From positions 1,240,001-1,304,000 of the forward strand of contig CM056875.1 of the NCBI GenBank assembly GCA_029876055.1: a DNA stretch of 64,000 bases, read 5' to 3'. Position 1 is the first letter of the stretch, and each line of letters starts with the position of its first letter. The notes under the pieces are model-generated. The model was not told the origin of the DNA. It did no database searches and saw only the letters and a program-made list of their open reading frames with translations. The DNA is from Madurella fahalii. Its lineage: Eukaryota > Ascomycota > Sordariomycetes > Sordariales. A program made the position numbers and the translations under genes. This document shows positions 32,467 through 43,695 of this stretch, piece after piece.

Positions 32467-33137
32467 ACGGCTCGCGACTGGGTCGTTAGCTCAGGGAGTA
32501 TCTTACCTCCCTCACGCTGTGTGGAGTACATTTCTCCTGTTGTACATTTATGTCGGATCCCATTTCATGTACCAAAGAATTTGGGTCGGGGCGGCCCGGC
32601 GTCTATTTTTTTTTTTTTTTTATTAGTCTCGATGTATAATGCTCCTCTCATGATGTCAGTTCATACTACTTAGCATACGGAAGCGGCGGAAAAGGATAGA
32701 GACGGGATGCTCTTAGGGCGGGTGTTGACATATAGAGCCTCGTACGTTACATACAGACGCGCAGCTTAATGCAAGATATTGCTGGGTGGGTTTCTGGATG
32801 ACACTTTCACTTCCGTATCAATCCACTCGTGATTGAGAGCAAATTAAGCAGTGATGAACACGGCGGTTCCCTCGTAAAGCAAACGTAGTTGATTGTAGCA
32901 AGTATAACCGGGTATCATCAAGCCAATAAGTCCCTTCCATAACCCCCGACACCTAACCCATTTATGACCCTTTCCTATCGTTACGTAGGAAAAAAAAGAA
33001 AGGAAAAAGAGAAGAAATTAAAGAAGAGGAAAAAAAGAAAGAAGGAAGAAGAAAAAAAAGGAAGAAGGAAAAGGATAAAAACAAGGACGACCCAATCCCC
33101 CCTTCAGAAAACAAACAATCAAAGAAATGATTATACT
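32467..33137. other. Convergent 3' intergenic region with T and purine tracts
   Basis: It includes T16 at 32606-32621 and an almost pure purine tract at 32987-33075 just beyond the stop of the next gene. No gene is supported. Confidence 0.5.
32987..33075. repeat. Polypurine tract of about 89 nt
   Basis: The plus strand is A/G only except for a TT at 33018-33019. On the sense strand of the neighbouring minus-strand gene it is a polypyrimidine tract directly after the stop codon. Confidence 0.8.
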
Positions 33138-36100
33138 TCAGCAAACCAACCTCTCCTCACTCGCCGTCCGCACACGAGTCCCCTCGCTGCTCCGCGGGAC
33201 ACTCTGGTAGATGTCCCAGAGTCCGTCAGCCAGGGACGAGACTCGCGCACGGAGGGTCCGCACCTTTTTCCCTTTTTTATTTTTATTTTTATTTTTCTTT
33301 TTGGCCGCGGTCTCTGCCTCGGCCTCGGCCGTCCCCTGCCTGGTGACGGCGAAGCGGGCGGCGAGCTTGCGCAGGCCGGGGAAGATCTTGGCCGGCGCCT
33401 TTTTTTTGTTGTCGGTGGCGGCTGCGGCGGCGGCGGCGGAGACGGTGCTGGTGGGGGTTTGCCTGGAAGAGATGTGTTAGTGGGCTATGCTTCGTTGTGA
33501 TGGCGGAAACGTTAAAGCGCCCGCGGCTTTGGACCTCTACGAGTGCTGCTGCTGGGGCATCACACGATGGTACAATGAGAATTGGCCCGTCGTCCACCAC
33601 ATAATGGATCGAATCAGCCGCATCGACAACAGGGAGATTGCGGGCCGGGCTATCCTCTATTGTCACGGGTACCGTTTACGACGCCATGGAGGATGGTGCA
33701 ACAGCTAAGGGAAGGTGGAGGGCATGGAAACACCATCACAACGTCGTCGTCTTCGACAGAAATGAAATGGATAAAAAGGGGGCTAGGGTTATTTTGTGGT
33801 GCTAGGGGTTGGTTGGGATGGTGCGAGGCGATGCGAATTTCAGGGGCTTCCGGCGTTCGTTTGTAAGTGACGGTTGATCTTGTTATCATCACGGGAAGCC
33901 TCCACTCGGAGGCGCCGTCCACATCATGGTCACTGCTTGGTGTCCGCCGATACTACTAGGGAAAAGGAAAATGAAACCCACCTTGCCTCGAGCTCGGCAA
34001 CCTCCCTCCGCAGCGCGGCCACCTCGGCCGCCAGTCTCTTGTTGTCGTTGGCGAGTCGCGAGATTGTCTCTCGCGGCTCGCGAGCCTCTTCGGACACCGC
34101 ACCGACGGCGGCGCCGACGGAGATGCAGGGTTCAGCCGGGGCCGGCGGCAACGGCGGGAGCGGCTTTTCGGTTTTAAGCTAGAGAGGGTAGAACCTGTCA
34201 AAACACCGAAAGGGAAGACAGATAGGCGACTGCTTACCTCGCATCCCATCTCGATCTCCCCGTCGTCAAAAGACGACGGCAGGAGCGGCGACTCGCACTC
34301 GGTGTCGGCGTCCCGCCGAAGCACCAACAAACCCCCCGTCACCATTGGGACGACGCGGTCGGCCGCGCTCGACAGGCCAACCGACAGTCTCTCAGGTGAG
34401 ATACCTAGGAATAAGTTAGTTTCTATTGCCGCATAACCTAGGTGAAACAAAAGGAACGATTTAACAGGACGAAGAAAGGTGCTCAAGGAGGAAGATGCGC
34501 TGAATGGCAAGCACCGCTTGCTTATTGAGGGTGTGTGCCAGGCTCACTTTCGCACCCCTCACACCGGGGCTGCAATCAGGAAGTCGAGTTGCTGCCGCAG
34601 ATTGCTACCGGGAAAGGGGTGGCAAAGGGAGACTTGCCATCATGTGTCATTCAAGCCTAACCTGCAAACAAATAGTGTCATGACAACCTCTAGGTGATGC
34701 CATTGACAATCTTATTGCCAGCGCCAGACATGAGTTTTAAACGTTGGAATAGGATTGCAAGGGACGCCCTTTCTCCTGCTAGCTGAATACTGAATAGGAA
34801 TCACGTACCACGCGGCGACCAGTCGATCGATGTGTCTTGCGACCCAGCCGAAGGCGACCACAGCAGCTCGCCATCTTCCTCATCGTAGTACGGCTCTGGA
34901 TGGGCCAGGCGCCAGGCACGTTTGTCACGCCGCTGTTGACGCATGGTCGCTTTCTCTCCGGCTTGCCAATCTGGTGTCGAAGGAGGGCGCGCAGAAGGTT
35001 GGTCCTTATGATATGTTAGGATGGGTAATTTGTGAAGTTCGAAGATCTTGATGTAGTGATTGCGATGGTTATGTGGGTAGTGGGAGATTTGAATAGGCGT
35101 GAGGAAAAAAGAAAGATTTGGTGGAAAGCAAACACAGCTGATAGACCGCAAGATAATAGGGAGAGTGAGGTCTGGGCTCGACGGAGGGGAGGTTAATGCA
35201 GATTCGCCGGGCTCACGTACCTTTGGGATGACTGGCTTCATGTCCTTGTGTTCGTCGGCGAGTCTGCAGCCGGTAGCCAAGAAGGCGAAAGTGCATGGGG
35301 TGATGCGGCTTTCCTCAGGGTGCCCCTCGTCGTCCGAGATCCAGCCATCGTCAAGGGATTGCTGGCATTGAGTAGGAAGAGACGAAGCTTGGACCGGCGG
35401 TAGCAGGAAGCGGGTATACATATGCGGCCTGGGCCATTCCGGAGCTTTCCCCTTGTTCTCGGTGGTGCCGTGGATAAGCGGACTTGAAGGTTCACGAGGA
35501 TACCACTCGTTAAAAGATTGGGTCACTTTCTTATTGGCAGCGTCCCAGCCCTCGCTGCGAAAAACATTCTTTGCGGCGATCCCATCGGCATAATAATCAA
35601 GAGAGGGAATCAGATGTCCTTCATCGGCAGGCCGGTCGTAGTAGTAAAACTCCCCACGGTTAGGATTGTCAGGCATGTCGGAACGCATGCCCTCCTGGAT
35701 CTCATGAAGCAAGCTTCACAGACAGTCAACAATGATAAGCAAGGTCAAAGGCTCAAAGAACTGCCAAAACAAGGCTACTTACTAACGATCACCCCTTGCC
35801 TTGTTCCACTCTTGATTGAGCAGGTGAGGCAAGATCGGAGCACGAGGTCCAATAGGGAGGCTATTGGTCCCATTTCTCATGGCAACATAGGCCTTCATCA
35901 TGGTCGTGGTCAAGCGCCACTTCTTCTGCTCGCCGAAGAACTGGGCATACTCTGCTTCTTGGATACAGTCTGGGTGAGTGCAGGCCATCTGGCTCTCATT
36001 GTAGGTGCGAGCATCTTGGGGAGCGAATATGACGGTGCGGTCGGACTGGAAGGAGCACTGAGAGATATTTCTGTCAGGGGTCTTGGGACTCCCGTAAAAG

Positions 36101-36440
36101 CAGCCGGTATCATCGCGGCCGCTGGGTGCGTGAAAGTAAGCGTCACGATGGACTTCACTGTCCACTCCTGCGGCACCATTCCCATCGCCATACCCTAACA
36201 GCCCGTTAGTTTTCTATTCTTCTCTCATAGGGCTATCACCCACCAGTAGTATAGGCATGCTCATTCCGAATTGAAACCGAACCGCGAGTGCTAGTTGGCT
36301 TGGTCTCAACCATGGTGTTGTCCCAGTTCTTCTCGTGGGTTGGAGCGCGGAAGTAAACTTTGTCATCTTTCTCCAACGTTAGCTTTCATTATGATCTCGT
36401 AGTGTGATGAGCGTTGGTGTCTGGAAAGACACTTACCCAT
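33138..36440 (-). CDS. Unrecognised 638-residue protein, eight exons, C-terminal coiled coil
   Basis: Proposed exons: 36440-36437, 36366-36244, 36194-35783, 35713-35221, 35004-34809, 34404-34238, 34178-33982 and 33462-33138. All phases agree. Exon 1 is only ATGG. The introns of 404 nt (34808-34405) and 519 nt (33981-33463) are long and are the least certain joins. A shorter protein ending just after the 34809 donor is an alternative. I do not recognise the family. The N-terminus shows three similar phrases (KVYFRAPTHEK, DAYFHAPSGRD, TVIFAPQDAR). The middle has a Cys pair (MACTHPDC) and a Trp/Tyr-rich acidic part (YYDEEDGELLWSP). Residues about 460-530 form a coiled coil (ISRLANDNKRLAAEVAALRREVAELEAR). 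A Lys/Asn-rich basic stretch follows. No membrane segment or signal peptide is seen, so it is probably cytosolic or nuclear. Confidence 0.6.
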
Positions 36441-37357
36441 GGTCGAAATGGTTCGGAGAAGTTGGACGATACGGGTATACTGCCTGGCGATCGGAGGCTT
36501 GCGAGCGAGTTAGCTTCTATCAACACGGCCAAACACAAACGACGATTGGTGATGAGGTGGTGAGTTGTCGACTAACCTGTGGCTGTTCTTGGGGTGAAGC
36601 GGCAGATGGACTTTTCCTCTGATCACAACGACTTTGATTTGGATGGAAGAATTACCGTTAGACCAAGGTCCGATGGAAGAAACGGCGATAGGGAGAAGAT
36701 AGTTGATAGGGGAACTACCCTCATGAAACACTCGAAATGGTGGTTATCGGCTGGTATTGAAATCAAAGATTCATTGACCACTAGTAGGAATGAGGGTGCA
36801 TAGGGTTCGATAGAAGAACGGCACTCGGAAAGAGGTGTTGAGTGGGACAACTGCACTCGTCAAGCGGTTCAAGAAGCCGATGACAGGAGGTTGAAGGGGC
36901 ATGGAATAGACGGTTGGTCGATGATCAAGGCCGAACAGCAGGAATGGGAGTGAAGAAGCTGGAAGGTCAAGATGTCAAAGGTCAGTGGGTCGAGTGGTGG
37001 TGGGGAGAAGAAGAAAGGAAAGCCGTGGATGGGGGAAGTAAATAATTAGTGTGAAGAAAGCCCACTGAGACTTTGCATCATGTTCGCTCGCCGATAAGAC
37101 GCGTGCTGAAGATTGTGACGCGTGCGTCCCCATGACCCACGAGGAAAAAGGGGGGGGGGGGGGGGGGAGGATCGACTCGATATCCCAGGGCCTAAAGAGA
37201 AGAATTACAACGCCGTCCCTGTCGTGCTCGTAGTTGTGGATTAACTCTATACAAATCGTGCATGGGCTCTTATGCAGCAATAATCCCCTCGAACACCTTG
37301 CATTAACATAGGATGCTCCAGCTCTAAGGCGTCTATGGCGCATTCCTCCCAGTTCAA
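36441..37357. other. Intergenic region upstream of the unrecognised gene, with poly-G tract
   Basis: About 900 bp between its start and the rfc1 3' end. It contains G18 at 37150-37167. The small ORFs show no protein-like character. Confidence 0.5.
37150..37167. repeat. G18 homopolymer
   Basis: Eighteen consecutive G residues, the longest G run in the window, about 190 bp past the rfc1 stop codon. Confidence 0.9.
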
Positions 37358-40300
37358 CTAGCTCTTCTTCGGCCGACCCCGGCCCCGTGTTGCCCCTTTG
37401 CCTTTGGCTTTCGGCGCCTTGCCACCATCCTCCTCCTCATCTTCTTCGTTGGCCTTTGTTGCCTTCTTGGTTGCCTTGTTGGCGGTCTTTTTAGGCTGTT
37501 TGATGTACTTGTCTGCCTTGAGGTCAAGCTCGTCATCCTCGTCAACATCAGCAGCTTCGGCAACATCGCCCTCATCATCTTCCTCGATCGCCTCCTCGAG
37601 ATCGGGCATCTCCTTGCCGAGCTTCTTCGGCGCCATCACGTTGCTAACCTTCATGAAGGGCACGGGATGTGACATGGCGTTATACCTAGACCGGGAAATT
37701 AGCTGCGTGAGAGACATTGGCTTGGCTGAACACTTACATTCTGGTGAACGACGCCTTGGTCTGCGTGTCGATCTTGATCAGCTCTTCCGACTGGTATCCC
37801 ACACCGAGTTCCTTGATGGAATCAAAGTCTTCCCGTGTGAGATAGTAGCTATCCATGAGGTTGATAACGTCCTCTACAGCGTCCTTCCCCTCGGCTTCCA
37901 GCCGTTTGACCAGCTGGTGCCAGAGGACAGGCAGATACTGCTGCCGGATCTCATTGTGGTCTCCCGAAGACTTGAGTCGCATGTGTGAATGGATCTCGCG
38001 CACGAAGCGGCCCAGCTTCCCGTACTTGCTATTGTTGCCAAGCCACGATGTGAAGAGGGGTTGTGCTCCAAACTGGCCAGCAATGAAGCTCGACGGTCTT
38101 ACGGTACTGAAGACTGCGTGGGTGGGCATTAAGCTCCAGTGCTGCTGCGGGCCGTGGATCATCCGGTCGACCAAATCGCCATCGCTGATACTCTCTGCAG
38201 CCTGGTCAACGAGCTCGAGGTACTTGAGGTTCTGTTCCCTGGCATTGTATCCTTTCCCGCCCAGCGCAGCCGGTTTTGAGCGTAGGTAATTCTCTTGTAT
38301 CATCAGGAAGCTGAATTCGTGGTCATTGAAATAAAGCTCAATCTTGTCGTTCAGGGTCGCATTGCTCGCAGGGCTAAAGAGGCCGCCTCCTATCATCTTC
38401 TGGCAGATATCCCACGGCTTTAGCACAACGTGCTTCTCCCAAGCCTTGGTCATCGCCTTGCTCTGGTCAAAGTTCATTGTACTCAGGTCAAGTTTTGCCG
38501 TCGAGAGCATGTTGATGATCTGGCGAATGTCCTTGCCGCTGCCCTCGATTAGGGCGTCCACAACCTGGGGCGACATCTTCATGCCTTCCCTGTGGCAGAT
38601 GGTCATGATTCGGGACCGGATCTGATCGACGGTTGGACGCTGGAACTTGATGTCGAACGCAACGTGATCGAACGGCTTCATCTTGGGTAATCTGCGCTCG
38701 TTGCAAATCAGAATGAGAGGAACCTCTGTCTTCTTGCAGAACTTGGCCAGCGCGCCGACACCACCTCGGTCGCCCGCAGACATGCCGTCAACTTCGTCCA
38801 TGACAAGGACAATCTTTTTCTTGCCAGCATCGACCTTCTTACCGTCGCCGGCAAAGAAACCCAGCAGCGAGGTGTTATTGAGGACATCACTGACGCCGTT
38901 CTCGACAAGTTTCTTGCTGCGCGTGTCGCTTGCGTTGCTCTCGAGCACGTCGTAACCTTCCAGCTTGGCGGCAAGGTGGGCGGCCGTCGTCTTGCCGATG
39001 CCGGGCGGTCCAGAAATGATGATTGCGCGGTACCCGCCCATGCCGTCCGCACCTCGTTTCTGGAAATCGTACTTGCGCGACTTTGGCCAGTTCTTGAGCC
39101 AAGACTGAATCCGCTCCACATTGGCCTTGTTGCCGCAGATCTGACTGAGCTGAGTGGGAGCGTATTTTGTTGTCCACAGCTGAGAGAGCGGCTGAGCTTG
39201 CACGGGCGCAGAGACTCCACGGGCAGCGGCAGCCTTCTTGGCCGCCTTCTCTGCTTCGGCCTTACGGGCCTGCTCCTCCCGCTCCATCTGGGCAGCTTCC
39301 TCACGGACCCTTTTCTCTTCCTCCTCGCGCTTCTGCTTGGCCTTTTCGGCGCCCTTGCCGCTGCCGCCATGAGCGGGCATGGTCTTGATGAGGTAGAAAA
39401 GGCCCTCCTCGTCGATCGTCTTGATACCGTGCTCCTTGATCTTTCTCAGCTTGCTGGGGCCGGCATCATCTCCGAGAACAACAAAATCCGTCTTGCTGCT
39501 TGGTGCTCCGGTCACCTTGCCGCCATATCGTTTCACCAGTGCTTGACCATCCTCTCGACTAAGAGTCTTAAGCAGGCCTGTAAAGACAAAAGTTTTCCCC
39601 ATCAGGCAGTTCTCTTCGCCTTCCGGGATCTCAAGCGCTCCGGCATTGGGGGGTGGCCCGGTGTTGCCACCTCCGCCGGCCTGCTTCCGCCAGTCAAACT
39701 TTGCGTCTGGATCTTTCGGAGGGGCGTCCGGCGCCTGAACTGTGGGGACACTGTCAAGAATTGCCTTGAGATCGTCGGGCTCGGCTTCAGCCTCCTTCTT
39801 GGTCCTGGGGGCTCGCGGCTTAGCTGCCTTCTTGACAGGCTTGACATCCTCTTCTTCTTCGTCCTCGCTGTCGGCAGCGGGGGATTTGCGTTTCTTACTC
39901 GGAACGGGCGCTTTCTTGGCGGCTTTGCTGGGAGCGGGTTTCACTTCGTCTTCGGACTCGTCCTTGATCGGCTTGCCACCGGAGGCGACCCGCTTGGGCT
40001 TGGGAAGAAAGTCCTCCTCGCTGTCTTCCTCAACATAGTCGTCGTTCTTTCTCTTGTTGCGCCCCCTCATATCCGCCGCAAAGATGTCATCGCCCGCATC
40101 CTCGTCATCGTCTACGAAAGCGTCACCATCATCCCGGTCGTGCTCCTTGTAAGAGGTAACCGGCTTCTTCGAGGTTCTGTTTTGCGTAGCCTTGACGGGC
40201 GCCGGGGCCGGTTTCGAGGCAGGCTTCGTTCTGGGGCTCACGCGAATCTCAACCCCGGGGCCGGGGCGATTCTTGGACACAGGCTTGGGTGTTGTGGGTG

Positions 40301-40732
40301 GGTTATCCGGCTTCGACTTGGATGACCCAAAATACTTTGCGGCAGACGTTTCTACCCCCTTAACTTCGGTGGGAGCGCTGGACGCACGGATAAGCAACAG
40401 ACACAGGGAGCGATCAGACCAACATGACTCACGATGCCTTCTTCCGCGGACTTGTCCTCGTTGGCTGTTTGGTCCTGCATCGACCATCAGGAAGCCGATC
40501 ATGACACAGCGGCAGGTAATATGGACCTACTCGACAACTTCATCCTCATCGCTATCTTCGATAACTTTCCGTCCTTCTACAGCCGTGTTAGAGGCACTAA
40601 TGATCAATACGAGTTATCGCGGAAATACGCACTGCCTCTGGGTCTTTTAGTCGTTTCCTCCTCCTTCTTAGCTGCAGGCTTTGGCGGCGGAGCGCCACCC
40701 TTAGGGCCGAAAAAAGATCTAATGTCAGGCAT
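37358..40732 (-). CDS. rfc1: Replication factor C large subunit
   Basis: Exons are 40732-40633, 40576-40531, 40474-40433, 40377-37738 and 37685-37358, giving 1051 residues with consistent phases. The N-terminus MPDIRSFFGPKGG is the expected PCNA-binding-like peptide. An acidic/basic linker follows, then a BRCT domain (about 317-390, KTFVFTGLL...GGKVTGAPSSKTDFVVLG). The AAA+ module has Walker A GPPGIGKTTA (about 519) and Walker B VLVMDEVDG (about 584), followed by the RFC1 C-terminal domain. A Lys-rich tail ends with an AT-hook-like RGRGRPKK. RFC loads the PCNA clamp at primer-template junctions in the nucleus. Three small 5' exons are needed for the N-terminus; the main exon alone lacks it. 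It is divergent from mrpl16. Confidence 0.96.
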
Positions 40733-41204
40733 GACGGGGATATGTGGAAGGTATTCACAAAATAGTTGAAGACGATAGGGAGATGATATCTAGGAGCACA
40801 ATTGAATGCGAGAGGGCATCTTATGGACTCTTTGAGTCTCCTTGATTGGGGGCTGGCGTAAGAGGCCAGGCAGACGATGGAAGCCTGGAGACTCGAAGCT
40901 GGACCCGAGATGGCCGACGCGCTGCTGGGAGAGGTTGAAATGACGCGAACGGTTCGATTCTTGGCATACACGCGCCAAAACGTGACAGGCCAGCGAGCGC
41001 GATGCGATATTGTACAAAATAAGGAGGGTTTGGGGGCTGAGTCTGCTGTAATATTTTGGAGTCGAATTAATTGGGTCTGCTGGCCGCCCCGAAGATTCCC
41101 CGGCGCCTGCGCCCAGGCCTGAGCTCCGGTAGGTGTTTTTCGGCGCTGGAACTGCGTCTCTTGGGACCCAGCAAGACTACGCCCGCTCCGCCAATTCGAT
41201 CGCC
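40733..41204. promoter_or_regulatory. Shared divergent promoter, rfc1 / mrpl16
   Basis: 472 bp between the start codons. A possible MluI-like cell-cycle core (ACGCGC) occurs at about 40970 (ACACGCGCCA), fitting a replication gene but not proof of regulation. No gene is present. Confidence 0.35.
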
Positions 41205-42062
41205 ATGAAGCCAGCCGCTTCATCGGCGCTCCTCAGTGCCTTCCAGGCACTCAGGATATCTCCCGCCACGCCAGTTCGCGCTTCGCTGTCCTCGACGACC
41301 GTCCTGCGTCCCTCAAAGCCGACCAGGTCGCCACTTGCACCCCAGCATGTCAGGCTATTTTCTGCGACAGCCGTCCGGGCGGGCACCTGGCTCGAGCCCA
41401 ATATCCCGCGCAAGAAGAAGATGATGAAAGGACGGCCTAGAGTGCCTACGGGAGGATCAACAAAGGGCACGACGGTGGTGTGGGGAGACTACGGTCTGCG
41501 CATGCGGGATCACGATCGCAGAATCAGCGCCGCCCAGCTCAAGGTGGCTGAGGACACCATCAAGTCGCGGTTGCGTGGCCAGAAATACCGGCTGTATAAG
41601 AGGGTTGCCTGCAATGTTGGCGTGTTCGTCAGCGGAAACGAGGTGAGATGCTCATGCGAACGGCTGGGGCGATGGACTGACAGGTGCTGGTGCAAAGATG
41701 AGAATGGGTAAGGGCAAGGGTTCTTTCGACCACTGGGCGGCTAGAGTTGCCGTCAATCAGATTATTTTCGAGGTCAGGGGTTTAGTGCACGAGCAGGTGA
41801 TCCGGGACGCCTTCCGGCTTGCAGGGAACAAGCTGCCAGGTACATGCTTGATGCCTTCATTCTGTTCGTGGACTCGCAGGCTGACCATCCTCTAGGACAG
41901 TACGAGTTTGTCAAGAAGGGTGACCCAGCTTGTGTCGGAATCACCAAACTGGATGGTGTCACATTGGAGGACCTCCGACGGCCGTGGAAAAAGCTCCCCG
42001 AGACGCCCGCTGCTTCGTTACCGGTTGACACAGCGTCCGCCTCGGGTCCTCCTCCTTCATAG
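41205..42062 (+). CDS. mrpl16: Mitochondrial large-subunit ribosomal protein uL16m
   Basis: Exons are 41205-41642, 41698-41839 and 41896-42062, giving 248 residues. The N-terminal 60 residues are a Ser/Arg/Ala-rich import sequence. The L16 domain is clear: KGTTVVWGDYGLRMRD, then RRISAAQLKVAEDTIKSRL, then MGKGKGSFDHWAARV and LPGQYEFVKKGDP. The first junction gives NEMRMGKGKG where homologues usually read NEVRMGKGKG. L16 lies near the peptidyl-transferase centre of the mitoribosome. The gene sits between two clamp-loader genes with no evident functional link. Confidence 0.93.
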
Positions 42063-42535
42063 CCACCAGTCCAATGTTCATTTATTGTTGTATAATATGT
42101 AGACTAACAGAACAGCCAATGCGCTGTCAAGTGAGAGCACTAGAGTCCGTCCCATGCGTAGCTTCGCAACGTCTAGCCGTGCGTCGTCGGGCTGGGACCT
42201 AGGGTTTGCAGCAGGGTACGTCTTGGAAATGGGCAGGACCCCCTACCTGGAAGGCAAGTTGATATAGTCTATTCATTATCGACAACGCCTCGTTTATCCC
42301 TGATAGCCAAGACGCAATTGGCCATTGGTGCATGCATCTAATGTCTCCCAGTGCACACTACTTGGGATTTATAACTCTGTTCTGCAGGTGGTCCGTGCAC
42401 TCCTTAGAGGGTTGCTCGCTTAATTGATTTTTTGGCGTTCCTCCCAAGTCGCGTCACCCCGACGCGTCCCTCGAATCCTTGATCTCAGCAGGCAGAGCCA
42501 AGCTCACAGCGACAACAACAACAACAACAACCAAC
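42063..42535. other. Intergenic region upstream of rfc5
   Basis: 473 bp between mrpl16 and rfc5 holding the rfc5 promoter. A CAA repeat lies directly before the rfc5 start (about 42511-42531), typical of a fungal leader. An ACGCGT (MCB-like) lies at about 42461-42466. Confidence 0.4.
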
Positions 42536-43695
42536 ATGGCTCTCATCGTTGATAAGCATCGTCCTAGGTCTCTGGATAGCCTCACATACCATGAGGAACT
42601 ATCTGAGCGGTTGCGCTCCTTGGTACGAACTCTGCAACACGCTATTAATGACGGCTTCTAACGCTGCTGCAGGCGCAAAGCGGCGACTTTCCCCACCTTC
42701 TCGTGTATGGCCCATCGGGCGCAGGCAAAAAGACAAGAATTGTTGCGACGCTAAAAGAGCTCTACGGACCCGGTGTCGAAAAGATCAAGATCGATGCGCG
42801 CGTGTTCCAGACGAGCAGCAACCGCAAGCTCGAATTCAACATTGTCGCCTCGGTCTACCACCTCGAAATCACTCCGTCAGACGTTGGCAACTACGACAGG
42901 GTAGTCGTGCAGGACTTGCTCAAGGAGGTGGCGCAGACACAGCAGGTCGACCAGTCGGCGAGGCAAAAGTTCAAGGTCGTGGTCATCAACGAGGCGGACC
43001 ACCTCACGCGGGATGCGCAGGCGGCGCTGCGTCGGACAATGGAGAAGTACTCGCCCAACCTGCGGCTAATTCTTCTCGCGAACTCGACGGCCAACATCAT
43101 TGCACCGATCCGGTCACGAACCCTGCTTGTCCGGGTGGCGGCGCCGACACACGAGCAGATCTGCGATGTGCTGGCGGCATCGGCGAAGAAGGAGGGCTGG
43201 CCTGTCGTGAAGGGTCTGCATCAAAGGATTGCCGAGGAGAGCGGGCGGAATCTGCGGAAGGCGCTGCTGATGTACGAGGCGGTGCATGCACAGAAGTAAG
43301 CAGTCTGGTGGTCTACAATACTCATACCCGAGCTAACCTCCCGCAGCGAGAAAGTCACAGACAGCACACCGATACCGCCTCCCGACTGGGAGGCCCTCAT
43401 CGGTCAAATTGCCAAGGAGATCATGGACGAGCACACGCCGGCACGGATCCTGCAGGTCCGGTCGAAGCTCTATGACTTGCTTACCCACTGCATACCGCCG
43501 ACCACCATCTTGAAGACGCTCACCTTCAAACTCATTCCGCTTATTGACGACGCCCTCAAGGCAGATGTTATTAAGTGGTCGGCCTTTTTTGAGCATCGGA
43601 TCAGGACGGGTACAAAGGTGATTTTCCACCTGGAGGCGTTCGTCGCTAAGTTCATGAGGATATTCGAGATGTATCTGATGAGCATGGACATGTGA
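42536..43695 (+). CDS. rfc5: Replication factor C small subunit 5 (yeast Rfc5 / human RFC3 type)
   Basis: Exons are 42536-42622, 42673-43295 and 43347-43695, giving 352 residues. The start MALIVDKHRPRSL fits the family. The P-loop is GPSGAGKKTR (about 40-49). The Walker B position reads NEADHLT instead of DE-A/D, the non-catalytic form diagnostic of yeast Rfc5 / human RFC3. LRRTMEKYS and an IRSR segment near the SRC position follow. This subunit sits at the end of the clamp-loader spiral and contributes an arginine finger rather than hydrolysing ATP. It lies 1.8 kb from rfc1, with mrpl16 between. Confidence 0.96.

Noticed and set aside
34430..34510. Separate second gene starting near 34510 for the coiled-coil part
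   Set aside because: The open frame there begins with TTG rather than ATG. The upstream exon offers a phase-matched GTACGT donor, so one gene is the simpler model, though the 404-nt intron needs RNA support.
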